Positions 24,371 through 31,496 of a stretch of 64,000 nucleotides of DNA are shown here, piece after piece. The DNA comes from Pseudobutyrivibrio ruminis CF1b. GTDB taxonomy: Bacteria; Bacillota; Clostridia; Lachnospirales; Lachnospiraceae. Where the stretch lies: positions 558,001-622,000 of the forward strand of contig NZ_AUJB01000008.1 of NCBI RefSeq assembly GCF_000424005.1, written 5' to 3'. Within the stretch, counting starts at the first letter, position 1, and every line of letters starts with the position of its first letter. The translations under genes were made by a program, and so were the position numbers. The notes under the pieces are model-generated. The model did not search any database. It had not been told where the DNA came from and saw nothing but the letters and a program-made list of their open reading frames with translations.

Positions 24371-24525
24371 GGTTTCTTCCTCTCAATATTATCACCAACG
24401 GTTTCATAAGTTACTAAAACAAATCATACAAGTTATATGTGTAACTTTTGTGTTTGATTTTCTCAAAAAACAAAGGGTTTTAGACTTTCCAATTAAAAAA
24501 ATGTCACCAGTTAGCTAGTTATTTG

Positions 24526-24548
24526 ACTGCACATTACGTGCAGTTTTA
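24526..24548 (+). other. Short hairpin in the gap upstream of the small paralogue pair
   Basis: ACTGCAC / GTGCAGT with TTTT after it. A GATTTTTATC / AATAAAAATC symmetry follows at about 24550-24575. The gap 24371-24637 has no gene; the region probably carries the promoter for the small gene pair. Confidence 0.4.
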
Positions 24549-24637
24549 CTGTGATTTTTATCTAATAAAAATCGCAAAATAAACAAGTCCTTATATAGAA
24601 AATCGCCCCTATGGGCACTTTATAAGGAGGAATATTA

Positions 24638-24880
24638 ATGAATGCATTAGAAGAATTAAAAGTTAAACTGGACCATATTTATGAAAATGATTATGAACTA
24701 GTTAATCATGTCTTATCTTTAGTAGGAGAGCATGAGGAAGATGTAAAAGAACTGTTAACCTTCATAAATAAAGATTCAGATGTTAGTCGTATTTCTGTTG
24801 TTACGTGTGCTGGAGAGATAAATAATTGGCGTATGGACAGAATTATTGAAACAATTAAAGGAGGAATAGAAAATGAGTAG
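24638..24880 (+). CDS. Small acidic protein, paralogue 1
   Basis: 80 aa with AAGGAGG about 9 nt before the ATG. It contains EHEEDVKELLTFINKDSDVSRISVVTCAGEIN, which aligns with YEEDVDELLYFIKHDDEIDEEAITACALEIQ of the next gene. It overlaps that gene by 8 nt. Neither is recognised. The paired form suggests a duplicated immunity-like or regulatory unit. Confidence 0.65.
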   Translation: MNALEELKVKLDHIYENDYELVNHVLSLVGEHEEDVKELLTFINKDSDVSRISVVTCAGEINNWRMDRIIETIKGGIENE

Positions 24881-25103
24881 TGAATTATTGCCATATGAAG
24901 AAAAGGCTCAGAAACTAACAACTGAATTGAGAAGAATATTCCATGATGAAAGGGTTCCAATACTATTCGTGCTATCGGCTGTCGTAGATTATGAAGAAGA
25001 TGTTGACGAGTTATTATATTTCATAAAACACGATGATGAGATTGATGAAGAAGCCATAACGGCTTGTGCACTAGAAATACAAGATCGTCGAGGAGAAGAA
25101 TAA
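24873..25103 (+). CDS. Small acidic protein, paralogue 2
   Basis: 76 aa, overlapping paralogue 1 by 8 nt and coupled through AAAGGAGG within it. Shares EEDVxELLxFI and the CALEI/CAGEI region with it. Terminator follows 6 nt after the stop. Function unknown. Confidence 0.65.
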   Translation: MSSELLPYEEKAQKLTTELRRIFHDERVPILFVLSAVVDYEEDVDELLYFIKHDDEIDEEAITACALEIQDRRGEE

Positions 25104-25108
25104 AGGAT

Positions 25109-25137
25109 AGGGCATCTAAATGATGCCTTATTTTTTT
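25109..25137 (+). terminator. Intrinsic terminator
   Basis: GGCATC-TAAAT-GATGCC then TTATTTTTTT. Confidence 0.8.
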
Positions 25138-25194
25138 GAAATAATTACAGCAAACAAGTACAATATCCCTATAAAACAATAAAGGACCCAAACA

Positions 25195-25815
25195 ATGACA
25201 CAAATTAACAGAAACGACATGCTGGAGCTCACCCGTAGATTTACATCAGCTCGTAGCAACTTAATTAGAATTGCGGGTGCGTATATAGATGAGGAAGGAT
25301 ATATAGACGGCACTTTTAACACAAGCTTCCTGAATCTGAAGGGAGCGGAAAAGAATAGATGTCTCGATATCGCAAAGGCGATACCATTTGCAAAGCCAAA
25401 TGAGGAATTAGTTCAGTACAAGATTCCAGGTATGGGGCCAGGATCTATCTGGCAGATGATTTATGCAATTCGTGATTGCGAATTGAAAAATGATGCCCTG
25501 ATGCTGAATCTTTACGAGCTTATAGCGGAGAAGTATCCTAAGGGAAGACCATATGCCATTTACATGTATTACGGTGCTTATGATGTGCCAATCAAGGGTA
25601 GTGATAAGGCTTACCAGGATGAATCCGAGGAGGTTTATCAGTATTTGATTCTGGCGATTTCCCCTGTGGATGAGGAGCAGATTCCACATTCACCTGAGTC
25701 GGGATTCCTCTATCCAGCATTCACAAACAGAAGCACGGACATTAATCATGTGAATTTCTACAGCCAGGATTATGAGGAAGCCAGAGAACTAATGAAGTTT
25801 TTGAATTTGGAGTAA
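25195..25815 (+). CDS. DUF4317-like protein, short form
   Basis: 206 aa. It carries family-like segments MLELTRRFTSARSNLIRIAGAYIDEEGYI and YGAYDVPIKGSDKAYQDESEEVYQYLILAISPV, then GFLYPAFTNRSTDINHVNFYS. DUF4317 proteins are normally about 400 aa, so this is a short version with the middle or end missing. No known activity. The following gene begins 31 nt later. Confidence 0.65.
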   Translation: MTQINRNDMLELTRRFTSARSNLIRIAGAYIDEEGYIDGTFNTSFLNLKGAEKNRCLDIAKAIPFAKPNEELVQYKIPGMGPGSIWQMIYAIRDCELKNDALMLNLYELIAEKYPKGRPYAIYMYYGAYDVPIKGSDKAYQDESEEVYQYLILAISPVDEEQIPHSPESGFLYPAFTNRSTDINHVNFYSQDYEEARELMKFLNLE

Positions 25816-25846
25816 GGAGAAACCTAAAAGCTAGGAGGAGGTTGAT

Positions 25847-26332
25847 ATGTTAATCGTACTAGAAGGTTTAGCGATGAGCTTTTGGTTGTTGCTCATCTGT
25901 GTAGTGGGTATAGCAAAAGATGGACCTGTGGGTCTTGTTAATTTCTATGAGAAGGATGCACAAGAAAGAGTAGTAGAACTGGGATTAACTACAAAAGAGA
26001 AAATCAAAAAAGCTGCAACGATTTCAGGGATAGCACTTATAGTACCATTGATAACAGTTGTTCCAGCGGTAGTGTACTTATTAAATGGAGTAACAGGTTT
26101 TTGGAATTGCTTCATTCAGCTTCTGTGTATATATATGATTATGAATCTGTTTGACCGATTTTTTATAGATGAATGGTGGGTTAATCATACAAAGGCCTGG
26201 ATTATACCAGGGACAGAAGATTTGATGCCCTATGTTAATGGAAAAGCCAGAATTAGAAAATGGGTGGCATCACTCATTATGTTTCCTGTGTTGGCTGCAA
26301 TAATATCTGGAGTGATACAAGCTTTTACTTGA
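25847..26332 (+). CDS. Small integral membrane protein
   Basis: 161 aa with AGGAGG 6 nt before the ATG. About four membrane segments: MLIVLEGLAMSFWLLLICVVGIA, ATISGIALIVPLITVVPAVVYLL, FIQLLCIYMIMNLFDRFF, VASLIMFPVLAAIISGVIQAF. A central DEWWVNHTKAW motif is conserved-looking. No family recognised. Confidence 0.7.
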   Translation: MLIVLEGLAMSFWLLLICVVGIAKDGPVGLVNFYEKDAQERVVELGLTTKEKIKKAATISGIALIVPLITVVPAVVYLLNGVTGFWNCFIQLLCIYMIMNLFDRFFIDEWWVNHTKAWIIPGTEDLMPYVNGKARIRKWVASLIMFPVLAAIISGVIQAFT

Positions 26333-26359
26333 AGGAATTAGAAGAGGATATAAGGATTA

Positions 26360-26782
26360 ATGAAAATAGCAGTGAGTGCCTGTCTACTAGGCGAAAATTG
26401 TAAATATAATGGCGGAAATAACTTCAGTGAAAAGGTGGCCAAGTATGTGGAAGGTCATGAGGTGATTCCAGTGTGTCCAGAAGTATTGGGCGGACTGCCT
26501 ACACCGAGGACACCAGCAGAGATTGTTGATGGAATTGTCACCCGAAAAGATGGAGTTTCTGTCGATTATGAATTTAGGACTGGTGCCCAGAAAGCTTTAG
26601 ATATTGTGATTGAGAATCAGGTAGAACTAGTGATTTTGCAATCCAGAAGTCCATCCTGTGGAGTGAATACAATTTATGATGGGACATTCTCAGGTAAGAC
26701 TATTCCAGGGCAGGGAGTGTTTGCAAGTTTGCTTGAGAAGAATGGTATCAGATTGGTAGATGTTGCTGATATTTTGGATTAG
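26360..26782 (+). CDS. DUF523-domain protein
   Basis: 140 aa, family start MKIAVSACLLGENCKYNGGNN. The conserved CPEVLGGLPTPRTPAEI, LQSRSPSCGV and GQGVFASLL follow. Cys residues at the start and in SPSCG are likely functional. Some homologues are 2-thiouracil desulfurases; the role here is not known. Confidence 0.88.
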   Translation: MKIAVSACLLGENCKYNGGNNFSEKVAKYVEGHEVIPVCPEVLGGLPTPRTPAEIVDGIVTRKDGVSVDYEFRTGAQKALDIVIENQVELVILQSRSPSCGVNTIYDGTFSGKTIPGQGVFASLLEKNGIRLVDVADILD

Positions 26783-26843
26783 CTTGAAGGGAAAAAGGTT
26801 ATGTGAATGGATTACATGAACAACAGGAGGAGAAGAGAGAATA

Positions 26844-27347
26844 ATGGATTATGATTTAGCGGCAAATTATTGGATTGAGAAGGACAAGGCTTCTGTACAT
26901 ATGGAGCCAGAAGCGTTAACTGAGAGAATTTATGAGTTTATCAATGCTCACAACACATGTGCACTGGCTACAGGATGTGACAGCTTTGTTAGATGCACTC
27001 CTATTGAATATAGCTATATGGATGGCGTCTTTTATATGCTCTCTGAAGGTGGATTGAAATTTAAGGCACTTAAAGAAAATAAAAATGTCTCATTTGCTAT
27101 ATATGAACCTTATGGCGGCTTTGGTCAGCTGAAGAGTCTTCAGGTGATGGGAAAAGCTGCATTAGTTGAACCATTTTGTGATGAGTACATAAAAATATTG
27201 GCGCATAAGAAGATACCAGTAGAGGCTATGAAGAAATTGCCTCAACCAATGAATCTTATCAAGATAATTCCAGAAAGCTATGACTATCTTGATTCTGATT
27301 TAAAGAGAGATGGATTCAATAGCAGACAGCATAGAGAATTAGTTTAA
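26844..27347 (+). CDS. Pyridoxamine 5'-phosphate oxidase-family flavin protein
   Basis: 167 aa. The beta-barrel of PNPOx-like proteins is visible: NTCALATGCDSFVRCTPIEYSYMDGVFYMLSEGGLKFKALKENKNVSFAIYEP, then LQVMGKAALVEP. These small proteins bind FMN or F420/heme. GGAGGAGAAG precedes the ATG. Its enzyme role is not certain. Confidence 0.85.
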   Translation: MDYDLAANYWIEKDKASVHMEPEALTERIYEFINAHNTCALATGCDSFVRCTPIEYSYMDGVFYMLSEGGLKFKALKENKNVSFAIYEPYGGFGQLKSLQVMGKAALVEPFCDEYIKILAHKKIPVEAMKKLPQPMNLIKIIPESYDYLDSDLKRDGFNSRQHRELV

Positions 27348-27360
27348 TAGAGCTTGGTGA

Positions 27361-27591
27361 CTAAGGGAATTCTTCCATTGGAATTCTTTCTACCTGTAGG
27401 TAGTTTTCGTTGCTTTCGTTTTCAGTGACAGCCAGTTCTTCGTTGAAGCCTTTCAAAGCATCAAAGGGACTGAATATCTTAGCCCGCCTTGAGAGGTCCA
27501 TGGCTGGATGTTTGATGGAAAAACTGTCGAACTTTTGATGGACAGGTTTTCCCTTCTCATATACCTTTTGGTATTTAAAGTTTTTAAGCAT
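27361..27591 (-). CDS. YolD-like protein paired with the Y-family polymerase
   Basis: 76 aa on the minus strand. MDLSRRAKIFSPFDALKGFNEEL matches the short core of YolD-like proteins, often found beside UmuC/DinB-type polymerases. The polymerase gene lies 39 nt upstream, so they share an operon. Its GGAGG ribosome site is locked in an 11-bp hairpin. It may help the polymerase; this is inferred from the pairing. Confidence 0.75.
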   Translation of the reverse strand: MLKNFKYQKVYEKGKPVHQKFDSFSIKHPAMDLSRRAKIFSPFDALKGFNEELAVTENESNENYLQVERIPMEEFP

Positions 27592-27595
27592 ATTT

Positions 27596-27627
27596 AATCC
27601 TCCGGTTTCTAAGCAGACCGGAGGATT
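27596..27627 (-). promoter_or_regulatory. Hairpin hiding the ribosome site of the YolD-like gene
   Basis: On the minus strand AATCCTCCGGT pairs perfectly with ACCGGAGGATT (11 bp, 10-nt loop). The right arm is the ribosome site for ATG 27591. On the plus strand a T run follows, so it could also stop plus-strand transcripts. Confidence 0.6.
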
Positions 27628-27630
27628 TTT

Positions 27631-29031
27631 TTATGCCTTGTGGCCTCCGATCTGCTGATTTCTTTCTATAGTTGTGGCTCCTTCTAGGAAGTTCGTTCCT
27701 TTTAACATGGCATTGGCTCCATATCTGCTTCTTACCTCCAACAGGGCAGCATGAATCTGCTTTTCTTTATTCAGCGCATCATAATCAGTGAATAAATCAA
27801 GCTGATAAACTCCGTTATCATCTTTTACATCACAGGCGCAGATTCCCAGGCGACGGAAGAGTATCCTGTGGTCACATTTTTTCTTTACAGCCTCCATGAT
27901 AGCAGGTGTAACAAGCTTTGAAGTGTTAGTGGCTGTACGCAGATTAACAGTTCCGTTTGAATGGGCTGGATGAATTCTTCCATACCAGTCGATGGCCAGT
28001 GGACCGTCGTAGGTAGGGCAGTATTCCATGCTTTTGTAATCGTAGCTTACCCACCAGGTAAATCTGGAAGCTACCAGATTTTTCTTGTACATGTCGCAAC
28101 ACAGGATATCTATCATTTCTGTAATGACCACGCAGGCCTCCTCATATTTATAAGGGCGAGGGAGCACCTGACCATTGGAAAGAGAGTGGTTGTTAGTCCT
28201 GTAGTTTTTTATGTCTTTCATGGTAACAGGTTCGATGCCCCAGGCATGGTCTATGAGGATTTCAGCATCGATGCCGAAGGTTTTGTAAAACCATTCTTCA
28301 TTCCATTGCGTCTGTTCGGCAATATCCCCCATGGTAAACATGTGGTTTCGCTCCAGGCGTCTGGCTTTACCAGAGCCTATTTGCCAAAAATCAGTAAGGG
28401 GCCGGTGGTCCCAGAGAAGAAGCTTGTAGGAATCTTCATTAAGGGATGCTATGCGCACACCGTCTTTATCTGCAGGAGCTTTCTTAGCCACAATATCCAT
28501 GGCTACCTTTGCCAGATATAGATTGGTCCCGATGCCGACAGTGGCGGTAATGCCAGTCTGTTTCAGAACATCTCTGATTATGGTGAGAGCCATAACGTGG
28601 GCGGGGTTTTCACCTGTTTTAGCGGCAGTCTGCTCATACAGATGGAGATATGGAGCGCAGTCAATAAAGCATTCGTCGATGCTGTATACATGGACATCTT
28701 CGGCAGCTACATATTTCAGATAGATGCCGTATATTTTTGCGGAGACTCTTTCATACTCAGCCATTCTTGGAACGGCAGTGATGTAAAGAACTTTGGTTTT
28801 ATGAATCTTTTCGTATTTTTCAATGGCCTGTTTTGCTTCAAAAAGTCGTGGTCTGCTGGGAACGCCGATAGCTTTCAGCGCAGGAGACACTGCAAGGCAT
28901 ATAGTCTGATCTGACCTGCTGGAATCTGCCACCAGAAGATTAGCTTTCAGTGGATCAAGCTTTCTGGCCACGCACTCCACAGAAGCATAGAAACTCTTCA
29001 TATCAATAGCAATATAGCAACGATCATTCAT
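27631..29031 (-). CDS. Y-family DNA polymerase (UmuC-like)
   Basis: 466 aa from ATG 29031, chosen for AGGAGGT 4-5 nt upstream. Palm metal residues: Asp in YIAIDMKSFYASVE (D10) and Asp-Glu in YSIDECFID (about residue 120). The steric-gate Tyr lies in SFYASVE. Helix-hairpin-helix and little-finger parts follow, and the tail is typical of Firmicute UvrX/UmuC-like enzymes. It copies past damaged bases. Two SOS boxes overlap its promoter region, and a YolD-like gene follows. Confidence 0.93.
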   Translation of the reverse strand: MNDRCYIAIDMKSFYASVECVARKLDPLKANLLVADSSRSDQTICLAVSPALKAIGVPSRPRLFEAKQAIEKYEKIHKTKVLYITAVPRMAEYERVSAKIYGIYLKYVAAEDVHVYSIDECFIDCAPYLHLYEQTAAKTGENPAHVMALTIIRDVLKQTGITATVGIGTNLYLAKVAMDIVAKKAPADKDGVRIASLNEDSYKLLLWDHRPLTDFWQIGSGKARRLERNHMFTMGDIAEQTQWNEEWFYKTFGIDAEILIDHAWGIEPVTMKDIKNYRTNNHSLSNGQVLPRPYKYEEACVVITEMIDILCCDMYKKNLVASRFTWWVSYDYKSMEYCPTYDGPLAIDWYGRIHPAHSNGTVNLRTATNTSKLVTPAIMEAVKKKCDHRILFRRLGICACDVKDDNGVYQLDLFTDYDALNKEKQIHAALLEVRSRYGANAMLKGTNFLEGATTIERNQQIGGHKA

Positions 29032-29053
29032 GGTACCTCCTGATAGTAAAAAT

Positions 29054-29110
29054 AGAACATAGTTTCGATTTGGCATAGTTATAATATACCCGAACAGGCA
29101 TTCGAGTCAA
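29054..29110 (-). promoter_or_regulatory. SOS-controlled promoter of the polymerase operon
   Basis: On the minus strand TTGACT (29105-29110) and TATTAT (29081-29086) are 18 bp apart. Between them lies CGAACAGGCATTCG (29091-29104), a close match to the Gram-positive LexA box CGAAC-N4-GTTCG. A second near-match, AGAACATAGTTTCG (29054-29067), lies downstream of the start site. LexA on either would block transcription until DNA damage. Confidence 0.75.
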
Positions 29111-29229
29111 TCGAACAAATTATAAATTTTTTTTGATTATGGATACTCTGTTATTTTGGGGGCATGTTAGATATAATGAAAATCACATGTAATAGGTTGT
29201 TAGAATACATTGTATTGTTAAGGGGCAGG

Positions 29230-30147
29230 ATGAATAAAAGCCAGGCACGTAAAATCCTTGGATTGGATGGTACGGAAGACGAAAGAGAAATAAAAAAGAA
29301 ATATAGAAAGCTTATGCATGAGAATCATCCAGACTCAGCTGGAGATGATGCAGATAATGAGCTTGCGGCTAAAATTAACACTGCCTATGAGCTTCTTATG
29401 AAGGACTATAGCGGCCCGGAAAAGAAGAAAGCTACAGTGAAGAAAAAGCCAAAGAAACATTGGAATGGTAAAGAAAATCCTAATGCATATTGCGCCAGAC
29501 CTATCTTTCATGAGGTGGAGGATTTGGATGGAGTAAATCTAGGCACCATAGAGATTGCCAGAGGCAGATATGTCTGGTCAAAGGATGAGGAGTTTTCTCT
29601 TTTTCTTAGAAGTTTATATGTGACCAGCAAAGAGCTTTTGGATAATGCCAGACCAAGCCTGTTCTTTGAACTGCCGGATGTGATTAAGCAGAAATATCTG
29701 GCTGACCTTACATATTTGCTGACAGGTCAGTTTATAGATGGCTCCCTCACACTTAAGGAGCTTGGAGTACTTGATATAGATGCATATAAAATCGATGCAA
29801 TGGTGGAGCTGGATATCAATGCACCTACACCAAAGGTGGGCGACAGCTTATATCCTGCAGGAGTATCAAATCACAGGCTTTACCTCAGAAATAAAGGTGG
29901 TCAGATAGTAGGATATTTGAGCTTTAAAGATGACAGGTTATATTATGTCATTATCCCATTGTTTGAGCAGAAGAAGGCTCAGGTAAAAATGGTGGTGGCA
30001 GACAATGCATTAAAATCTAGAACTCGAAAGAAATACGCTGATTTGAATCTATGGATTAGATTAAATGAGACAGAGACCTCTGCTATTGAAAGCACAAATC
30101 TAAAGATTGATGAGCTTTTAAGCAGATATGGTAAGGAAGGACTATAA
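29230..30147 (+). CDS. J-domain protein
   Basis: 305 aa from ATG 29230 (AGGGGCAGG upstream; the open frame extends to 29164). The N-terminal J-domain has the HPD motif: MNKSQARKILGLDGTEDEREIKKKYRKLMHENHPDSAGDD. It would stimulate DnaK. Residues 85-305 are a separate, non-canonical domain with no zinc fingers (NPNAYCARPIFHEV, later VGDSLYPAGVSNHRLYLRNKG). This is not DnaJ itself; a specialised co-chaperone is likely. It divides from the polymerase promoter by about 120 bp. Confidence 0.8.
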   Translation: MNKSQARKILGLDGTEDEREIKKKYRKLMHENHPDSAGDDADNELAAKINTAYELLMKDYSGPEKKKATVKKKPKKHWNGKENPNAYCARPIFHEVEDLDGVNLGTIEIARGRYVWSKDEEFSLFLRSLYVTSKELLDNARPSLFFELPDVIKQKYLADLTYLLTGQFIDGSLTLKELGVLDIDAYKIDAMVELDINAPTPKVGDSLYPAGVSNHRLYLRNKGGQIVGYLSFKDDRLYYVIIPLFEQKKAQVKMVVADNALKSRTRKKYADLNLWIRLNETETSAIESTNLKIDELLSRYGKEGL

Positions 30148-30149
30148 AG

Positions 30150-30692
30150 ATGAAACTGTTAAAAGGTAGACCAGAAAATTGTGAAGAAAGACAGTCAAGG
30201 GAAATTCGTACATACGATTTTTTGGATAATCTTGGAATTGAATATGAGAGAACAGATCACGAGGCAGCGGCCACTATGGAAGTCTGCAACGAGATTGACA
30301 AAATTTTGGATGTCACCATTTGCAAGAATCTTTTTCTGTGCAATAAGCAGAAGACAAAGTTCTACTTGCTTATGATGCCAGGTGATAAGAAATTCAAAAC
30401 AAAGGAACTTTCCAGCCAGATTAATTCAGCCAGACTTTCTTTTGCATCTCCTGAAGACATGCTTAAATATCTGGATATTGAACCAGGCTCAGTAAGTATC
30501 ATGGGCCTAATGAATGATAAAGAACATGCTGTAAAGCTTCTTGTGGACGAGGATGTAAAAAAGGATGAGTACATTGGATGTCATCCATGCATCAACACAT
30601 CCAGCTTAAAAATAAAGACTGTAGATATTTTTGAAAAATTTCTTCCAGCTGTAGGTCACGAACCAGAGATTGTACACCTTGTGGGAGAGTAA
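30150..30692 (+). CDS. Prolyl-tRNA deacylase-like protein (YbaK/PrdX type)
   Basis: 180 aa. YbaK fold: YDFLDNLGIEYERTDHEAAATMEVCNEID, then CKNLFLCNKQKTKFYLLMMPGDKKFKTKEL, and late YIGCHPCINTSSLKI. PrdX/ProXp-ala-type enzymes remove wrongly attached alanine from tRNA-Pro. It starts 2 nt after the J-domain gene, so they share an operon. A terminator follows. Confidence 0.85.
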   Translation: MKLLKGRPENCEERQSREIRTYDFLDNLGIEYERTDHEAAATMEVCNEIDKILDVTICKNLFLCNKQKTKFYLLMMPGDKKFKTKELSSQINSARLSFASPEDMLKYLDIEPGSVSIMGLMNDKEHAVKLLVDEDVKKDEYIGCHPCINTSSLKIKTVDIFEKFLPAVGHEPEIVHLVGE

Positions 30693-30699
30693 AGAGTAT

Positions 30700-30731
30700 A
30701 AGGCTGCCTCAAATTTTTGAGGTAGCCTTTT
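30700..30731 (+). terminator. Bidirectional terminator between deacylase and SRAP genes
   Basis: AAGGCTGCCTCAAA / TTTGAGGTAGCCTT then TTTT. It overlaps the last codons of the convergent SRAP gene. Confidence 0.85.
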
Positions 30732-31341
30732 CAATAACCATATCCGTAAGGGTCTGGGAGATTAAATCCCTAGGGTTTGAGGTTGGATTAATCCACTGTT
30801 CAATCTTGTCTTTAGGGAGCATGACAGGCATTCTGTCATGGATTTTGCCCAGTTCCTCGGTAGGCTCCTGAGTAAGGATGACAAATACAGGGTAGCCTTC
30901 CTCGATGCGATAAAGGCCACAAAGCCAGGTGGTAGTGCAGCCTGTTGGCTGAATGGCGTATTTGTCGCCAGTCTGTACTTTTCCGTCAGGACTTTTAAGA
31001 TGCGCCCACTCATAGTAGTAGGCAGCGGGAATAATACATCTGTGAGATTGCCAAGCATCTTTGAATGTAGGCTTTTCTCCAGCTGTTTCTACTCTGGCAT
31101 TGAAGAGAGTTCTCTTATTGTCTCTGGCCATAAATCCCCACTGCATTGGAAATACACTTTTAACACCCTTTGAATTAGGGGCAATGACAGGGACTATGTC
31201 TGTAGGACGGACTTCACCATCTGTGACAAGTGGTCTGGCGTGGGTATCTATAAATTTCATGGTAAGTGGAGAGCGTTCCGCCGCCTCCATAATTTCTCTA
31301 AGTTCATCAATTGTTATATCTAATGCATATCTGGTGCACAT
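30709..31341 (-). CDS. SRAP domain protein (YedK/HMCES-like)
   Basis: 210 aa on the minus strand. It starts MCTRYAL with catalytic Cys2. The other family residues are present: Asn in LFNARVET, Glu in AAYYYEW, His in GKIHDRMPV. The protein links covalently to abasic sites in single-stranded DNA and so protects them. It lies near the SOS-regulated polymerase, but I saw no LexA box directly before it. GGAGG lies just upstream of the ATG. Confidence 0.93.
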   Translation of the reverse strand: MCTRYALDITIDELREIMEAAERSPLTMKFIDTHARPLVTDGEVRPTDIVPVIAPNSKGVKSVFPMQWGFMARDNKRTLFNARVETAGEKPTFKDAWQSHRCIIPAAYYYEWAHLKSPDGKVQTGDKYAIQPTGCTTTWLCGLYRIEEGYPVFVILTQEPTEELGKIHDRMPVMLPKDKIEQWINPTSNPRDLISQTLTDMVIEKATSKI

Positions 31342-31496
31342 AATATTCCTCCGGTTTAAACAGCAAAAAATCCAGCTGATAAATTCAATTATAAATTTTT
31401 ATCAAAATATTTCCACTTATACAAAATATTTACACTATCCATATGAGATGAGTAAGGATAAAATTAAGATAATTATGACTGAAGAGGAGGATTGTT

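Noticed and set aside
27961-28521. 186-aa plus-strand frame opposite the Y-family polymerase
   Set aside because: Shadow of a well-supported minus-strand gene.
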